Part shown: one piece after another, positions 59,019 to 64,000 of the stretch
Layout of the letters: every line of letters begins with the position of its first letter
Numbering within the stretch: the stretch's first letter is position 1
Assembly: GCA_026260175.1 (NCBI GenBank)
Contig: JAKCWW010000004.1
Span: 15,497 to 79,496 of the forward strand
DNA from: Reticulitermes lucifugus
Lineage: Eukaryota > Arthropoda > Insecta > Blattodea > Rhinotermitidae
Direction of reading: 5' to 3'
Length of the DNA: 64,000 nt
Program-made: the position numbers and the translations under genes
Notes under the pieces: generated by a model
The model's input: only the letters and a program-made list of their open reading frames with translations
Databases searched by the model: none
Told to the model about the DNA's origin: nothing

Positions 59019-59307
59019 TTCTAGCCTAAGACCTTCCACAGTGTCAAAATTTCAATTACGACTATGACCATTCTTTAAAGCTGAACAAGTTTATATGCTC
59101 CCGCTATGCAAAATACTTGCTTAAATTTCTTCTCGTAAAAGACGCAGTTATTCTACACTTCTAGTTTTAACAGAAACGGTCTCATATTGAAAGGCTACCC
59201 TCGATCCTTTCACGAAGTAAAGCGACAAAAGAGTGAAGGTGACCATTTGCATCCATTTAACGATGAGTTTTAGAATGATAAAACATTACTTGGGTAAAAA
59301 TTTTCGA

Positions 59308-59424
59308 TGAGATCTGCGCTCTTCTGGGATATTACGCGGCGTCTTGTGGTAATTACCACACGACGCTGCGTAATATCCCAGAAGAGCGCAGGTCCCATCA
59401 ACTTCGCGGCGGAAGCCTGAATTC
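59308..59424. mobile_element. Foldback element B2, perfect-centre hairpin without hammerhead
   Basis: Arms 59312-59352 and 59353-59393 meet with no loop at GTGGTAATTACCAC and match the outer arms of B1. After the right arm comes CATCAACTTCGCGGCGGAA, the same tail as B1. Flanks AAAAATTTTCGA (59296-59307) and AAAGATTTTCGA (59425-59436) form a likely 12-bp duplication with one mismatch. The B1 hammerhead-containing centre is missing. Confidence 0.75.
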
Positions 59425-59439
59425 AAAGATTTTCGAACT

Positions 59440-62400
59440 TTAAAGCAAAGAATTCCCTCTCAGAGACGGTAATAACCCTGCGCTGAAGAGACAGTTCTTG
59501 TAATACCGGCTCCCGGTCAAACAGTCCTTAGCCAGTTTTGTGAACCTGCAGGGCACAGCACCTTTTCCACTAAAATCTGTTGTGACCTTATTGTCCCTTT
59601 TCCCCGTCTTCCAAAACCCGCTTTCCCATAGCTTAGAGATGGAAAATCAATAAACTGGCCCTGTTTGGCTTTAAGTCTATTCAGTATCCAGAAAAAATGA
59701 CGAAATAGAGTGTTATTTGCAAGCGTTAACCGAGAAAGCTGGAACAACCTACACGTATAGAAGAAAGGCTAGTAGATGATAGTAAATATACGTGTCTATT
59801 GCAAGTTTCTGTTAGCAGTTTCACTGCAGTAATAATGTTAGCTGAAATGTTATGAGAATTACACAATCAAAGGCTTAATTTTTGTATGCTTAAACTAATA
59901 GTTTTTGCGGGATTAAACAAAGATTGATGAGATGGCCAGGGCAGGTAGGACACATAGGGAAGATGAAAATGCGTAAAAATGTGGGTTGAAAGAAGTCCCT
60001 TCGGAGATCTGGATGTACTCGTTTAGAGACCTGGTAGGGTAAGAAGGCTAAAGGAATTTGGCTGTATGAGTGTGCACTGCATTAAACTGGTGTAGGATAC
60101 GGTCAAAGGTTTGCATTTATTGAAGGGGTTTAATATCTCCGGATTCCATAAAAGAGGAGATTATACTGACCAGATATATAACTACTACTCTTAAAGAAGA
60201 ATCCTTTGTTATGGAGACATTTGACTGTTTTGAAGAGCTTGTTTTTCTCTGGCAGTTTGTATGACTTGTCAGAAATTACGCACTTTGAACATGTTATAGA
60301 AAAGTACCTTATCCAGAAAAATGTTAAATGGGGAACTTTAAAAAAACATTTACTCCTTTCAATGCTGAGAAGAATATTCGGATCTTAAGGAAAAAAGTGA
60401 ACAATTTAAGATATTACATGACTAGGGAGTTACGGTTTTATGCAGGTCAACTGCTATTTTTAAGGTAGTTGAGTCTAGGAAGCCAGAATAAATAGCATAT
60501 TTAAGTCAGACGGAAGAGAGAAGAATTTGTCACGAAAATGGGGTGATGACACCTAATCATAAGCCGCCACCGCAAAGGCCGAGAAGGACATGGAGTAAAA
60601 TATTATGATTATTTAAGACACTATCCTGTGATGTTCGAAGTTGAATGGATAATAACCAATGCTGGAGTTTAATATTAGAGAATTTGGACCTTCGTTTCGG
60701 GTTCGGATTGCCAAACATTTGGTCGTAATAGTGTGTTTCCACTCTGTTTTAAATTTACGTCCTTATGAACACCGATGTTTAAATACTTCGATATGATATT
60801 TGCTGACTTTAATGGAAATATATTCATCAAGAGAATGAAGAAGTTAAAGCAGGCTTAGTGGGGGAGATTCAATGGGCTCAGTACGGTCTGTGTAGCTGGA
60901 CTGGTACAATACAATTAGAAGAGGTTCTGGCAAATTGGTTGTGGAATTGTAGAATGTAATTGAAATTTAAGCGCGTCAAGTCCCTTATTTTTGTGATTGT
61001 TGAACTTTAGGATTTTATTATTAAGGTGTTATTTATGTTGTTACCTTATAAGTCCATAATAAACCGAATCCTAATTATATCGATGGGTAGGAAGAAAGTG
61101 TTATCACTTCTTCGTATTTAGAGGTATCCTTCTCAATCTTGGTTTTCCTCAGCCATCCAATAAAGGCCATTGAATTTGAAATTATTCTCCTACAACAATT
61201 TTTCCATATGTCTTCCAATTAATTAATCACCCTTCCATCTCTTAGTCGATGCTGTATAATTTAAGGTGTTAAAGAGGCGGTCAATAAACCAAGAGCAAAC
61301 AAAATAAGAGAAATATTTACTGCGTGGAATTTAGACTCACCAAATAATTTTATACAATTTTTAAAATTGTTTGTTCTTGAGAAATGAATGTGAAATCTTA
61401 AAGAAATATAAGTTGTCACCTACGCATTACTTATGATTACATTTCAGGTGTCTGGTAAGAGAGTACAAGAATCGAGCCAACTGAAAATCCGGGAAAGCCC
61501 TGGAACTATATATTCATAAAAATGTGTGCTGTCTGTATTTCAGTAACAGTTTACAAAATTACGACGTCTTTAAGGAAGAATTATTCCTATGGTTTCTATG
61601 CTTTGTGAATGCATCTTGATATCAAACCCTCAAACTCATCGTCCCTGTTTCTTGAGTTTGTGAGTTCTGACGCAGATTCCATACAAATGTGTGCAGTTAA
61701 GGTGAAGTTAGTTTCACGAAATAACCCTTGGGCTTTTGGTTACAGGTAATAATGTGACAAGAGGTGCTCTATCTGAGGCTTCACTAGTTACGAGGTTATG
61801 ATGTTCATAGTGTGGTGCTTCCCAGCGGTTAGCTTTCATGCTTCGTGTTCGGGTGGTCTCAACATCGAATCTCGACCGGGGGATCTGCTGTGTTAAATTA
61901 GCAGCGTCTTTGTTTTCTTTGTCCATACTTGACGAAATTTTGCGCGGTACCTCAGGCAATTACCTCTTTTTTCTACATCTTTCTCACACAATAATTTATA
62001 TTGGACTACTTATAGTAGCAGTAACAAGTTTGACCTCTTTAGAAAGATGTCCTTTTCGAATGTCAGCTACCTCGAATTTTTGCAGTATTCTTTCAGTTCC
62101 GACAAAGAATCTCTGGATAGGGCATTGAACTATATTACAATTGACTACATTCAGATTTTTCTACACTCCATTCGGAACAATCATCTGATTCTACGCTATA
62201 TCTATCTTGTTTTTAAATTTAAACCCTGTCATTACACACCTTAAACTTACTCACTTTTTTGTCATTAAGATTATGCTATCACTAGACTTTACATACTATG
62301 CAGAAGATAAATCCCATTTTCTTAACTACAGAAATAAATATGTTGCATTACTGATACTTTAATGCATTCCAGATTCCAGAAAGCAAAGTTCATGAGAATG

Positions 62401-63205
62401 TAGATGACATAGGCTAAAGCATGCTATTCTATACTGCGTCATAAATACTTAATGTAAAATTTGTGACTGTTTCCTTTATGGTAAGATAATTGATGCCTAT
62501 ATTTTAGAGTTGATTTCGGTTTTGTTACGTTACTCATCTGATATGAGGGGCTTTTGACAAAATTTGCATTTCTTAAAGTATGTTTGGTGACCCTTCGGCT
62601 AAATAATGATTATTTTTACAGAAGTGAATGGCATTACAAGGTGCACTGCTAACGTGTAAAATGGCTGGTAAAGCAAACAGCAGTTAATATTTCTTTCTGT
62701 ACATCAGTGTAAAATGACATAACACCTGCTCTTTCTCATCACGGAGGAACATGCTGGATTAAGAATGTTTGGGAACAGCGTGCTTAGGAGAACTTTTGAA
62801 AGTAAAAGTGAGAATGTAACATGAGGCTTTGAAAAACTGCATAAGAGGAGTCTCATAATGTGAACATTTTATTTAACATTATTACGATGATGAGATCGAC
62901 AAGAATGTAAATTGGAAATGTACGTGACTGTATTGGAGAGATAGGAAATATAAAAATTTTGATCGGAAATTTTGAAGGAAATACATAAATTGGGATATTC
63001 AGACGTAGACGGGCAGATAATATTAAAACACATCATAAAGAAGCGCGGCATGCTGTGGACTAGACTCGCGTAGCTAAGGGCAAGAACGATATTAGGCTCT
63101 TTAGAATGTGATAATGAAATTAAATATTCCCGAAATTAAATATTCGTTAGAAAACGGTAACTTTCTTGATCAGCTGAGCGATTGTTAGGAATTAACTAGA
63201 TTTGT
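59440..63205. other. Non-coding stretch with repeat relics
   Basis: No host gene. Near 59925-60020 the plus strand reads LMRWPGQVGHIGKMK, a decayed end of an RTE-like ORF. Near 61810-61880 a tRNA-like stretch (CAGCGGTTAGC ... TCGAATCTCGACC) suggests another old SINE. Remaining ORFs lack motifs. Confidence 0.4.
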
Positions 63206-63209
63206 TGTT

Positions 63210-63475
63210 GGCCTCTTTCTTACCAAGGCGCAACAGCCCCTGGTGGACCGGGTCCTCCTCATTATCGAGGCTTCACGATCACAATCAGGCACACCACACT
63301 CGGTAGGACTCCTCTGGACAAGTGATCAGCCCGACGCAGAGACCTGTACCTGACAACACACAACAAGAACAAGAGACAGATATCCATGCCCCCGGAGGGA
63401 TTCGAACCCGCACTCGCAGCAAGCGAGCGGCCGCAGACCCACGCCTTACACCGCGCCGCCACTGGTATCGGATTA
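63210..63475 (-). repeat. tRNA-derived SINE with well-preserved A and B boxes
   Basis: On the minus strand the head (near 63475) reads TGGCGGCGCGGTGTAAGGCG, an A-box region, followed by a perfect B box GGGTTCGAATCCC (plus-strand GGGATTCGAACCC at about 63399-63411). The body runs toward 63210. Different in body from family S1. Not a functional tRNA: the flanks do not fold as an acceptor stem. Confidence 0.8.
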
Positions 63476-63676
63476 TTGGCCTCTTAGCTTTGAATGTTAT
63501 TTTGCCGTCACTGACCCTTACATTCTAGTCTCTGTTTTCATCAAATTCTCTTGTGTTACTTATAACGTCGGAGTAGTGTGTCTCAGAAAAATAAACACAA
63601 GGAATACACTTTGCTAAAAATTGGAGAGAAATGCTACAATTTGTACTTCACTCGTAGACGTTAGTTTTGTTCAGTT

Positions 63677-63870
63677 TATTTGACGACGCTGTCAGCATCT
63701 CGGACTATACAGTACCGATGGATTATGTTCGGAAGGAAACTAATGAAGGCAAATCTAGGCATTTTCCCGGAAAGACTGAAAAAAATCATGAAATATATTA
63801 GCATAGCTGGTGTCTCGGCCGAATTTCGAAACGGTAATATACCACATACGAATGTAGAGGACTGTCGTTA
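63677..63870 (+). repeat. SINE-like repeat with ACGACGCTGTCAG head, copy 2
   Basis: Begins TTTGACGACGCTGTCAGCAT and parallels 22557-22740 over the first about 60 bp. The 63-codon ORF here is a by-product. Confidence 0.5.
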
Positions 63871-64000
63871 GAATTTGTTGGGCTCTTATTTGTTGATTCC
63901 TTGCTCTGTTACTGCTATGAGGCAGTACAAGTGAACAAGGCCTTTTCTGGAGTGTAATAGGAACGAAGAGAAACAGGACTTTTACAAAGACCGGAGCTAC

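Noticed and set aside
63395-63475. Functional tRNA gene suggested by perfect A and B boxes
   Set aside because: No acceptor stem or proper anticodon arm is evident and a SINE body follows.

Overview
This is a window of nuclear DNA from an animal, very probably an insect of the cockroach/termite lineage. It is AT-rich and gene-poor. One gene is spliced with normal GT-AG sites. Most of the rest is decayed transposon sequence: tRNA-derived SINEs, RTE-like non-LTR fragments, pogo and Harbinger DNA transposons, and a repeat encoding an S-E-T-S-V peptide that I recall from blattodean gene models. The placement in Blattodea is inference from this repeat spectrum. No bacterial, viral or organellar block is seen.

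Layout. Bases 1881-6569 (+) hold the 3' part of a spliced gene for a single-pass membrane protein with leucine-rich repeats. Its exons are 1881-2493 and 5476-6569, joined across a 2,982-bp intron that carries a pogo-type MITE and a tRNA-like SINE. Upstream exons lie outside the window or were not recognised. Bases 9497-11053 (-) hold an intronless 518-codon ORF for a cytoplasmic-type LRR protein of the F-box/AMN1-like class. The two genes converge. From about 11.1 kb to 64 kb I find no convincing complete host gene, only one possible first coding exon at 47.3 kb.

The repeat landscape is the interesting part. At least four sites (12.25, 13.36, 32.46 and 42.34 kb) contain a full hammerhead-ribozyme core: CTGANGA, a stem II hairpin, GAAAC, a tiny stem III, and a closing stem I. 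More decayed relatives occur at 8.95, 11.47, 24.15, 27.37, 44.38, 55.63, 55.69 and 58.99 kb. Several cores lie inside short (about 140-450 bp) foldback elements with one shared design: an 11-14 bp target-site duplication, a short leader with ACCGTGCAT, a long inverted-repeat arm, an optional hammerhead, and a second arm ending exactly at the other duplication. Five copies (11.36, 32.15, 42.25, 44.26 and 49.74 kb) fit this design. A second foldback family (55.56 and 59.31 kb) shares the long duplications and, in one copy, head-to-head hammerhead-like cores. These look like non-autonomous Penelope-like or retrozyme-like elements. No Penelope reverse transcriptase is visible here.

Other landmarks are a decayed 2.5-kb pogo/jerky-type transposon with its terminal repeats, TA duplication and C-terminal cysteine finger (37043-39549), a Harbinger nuclease relic (53.5-53.8 kb), a 33-bp minisatellite of exactly 11 units spanning an N gap (21760-22122), and several microsatellites. 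The genes form no operon and show no functional link beyond proximity.
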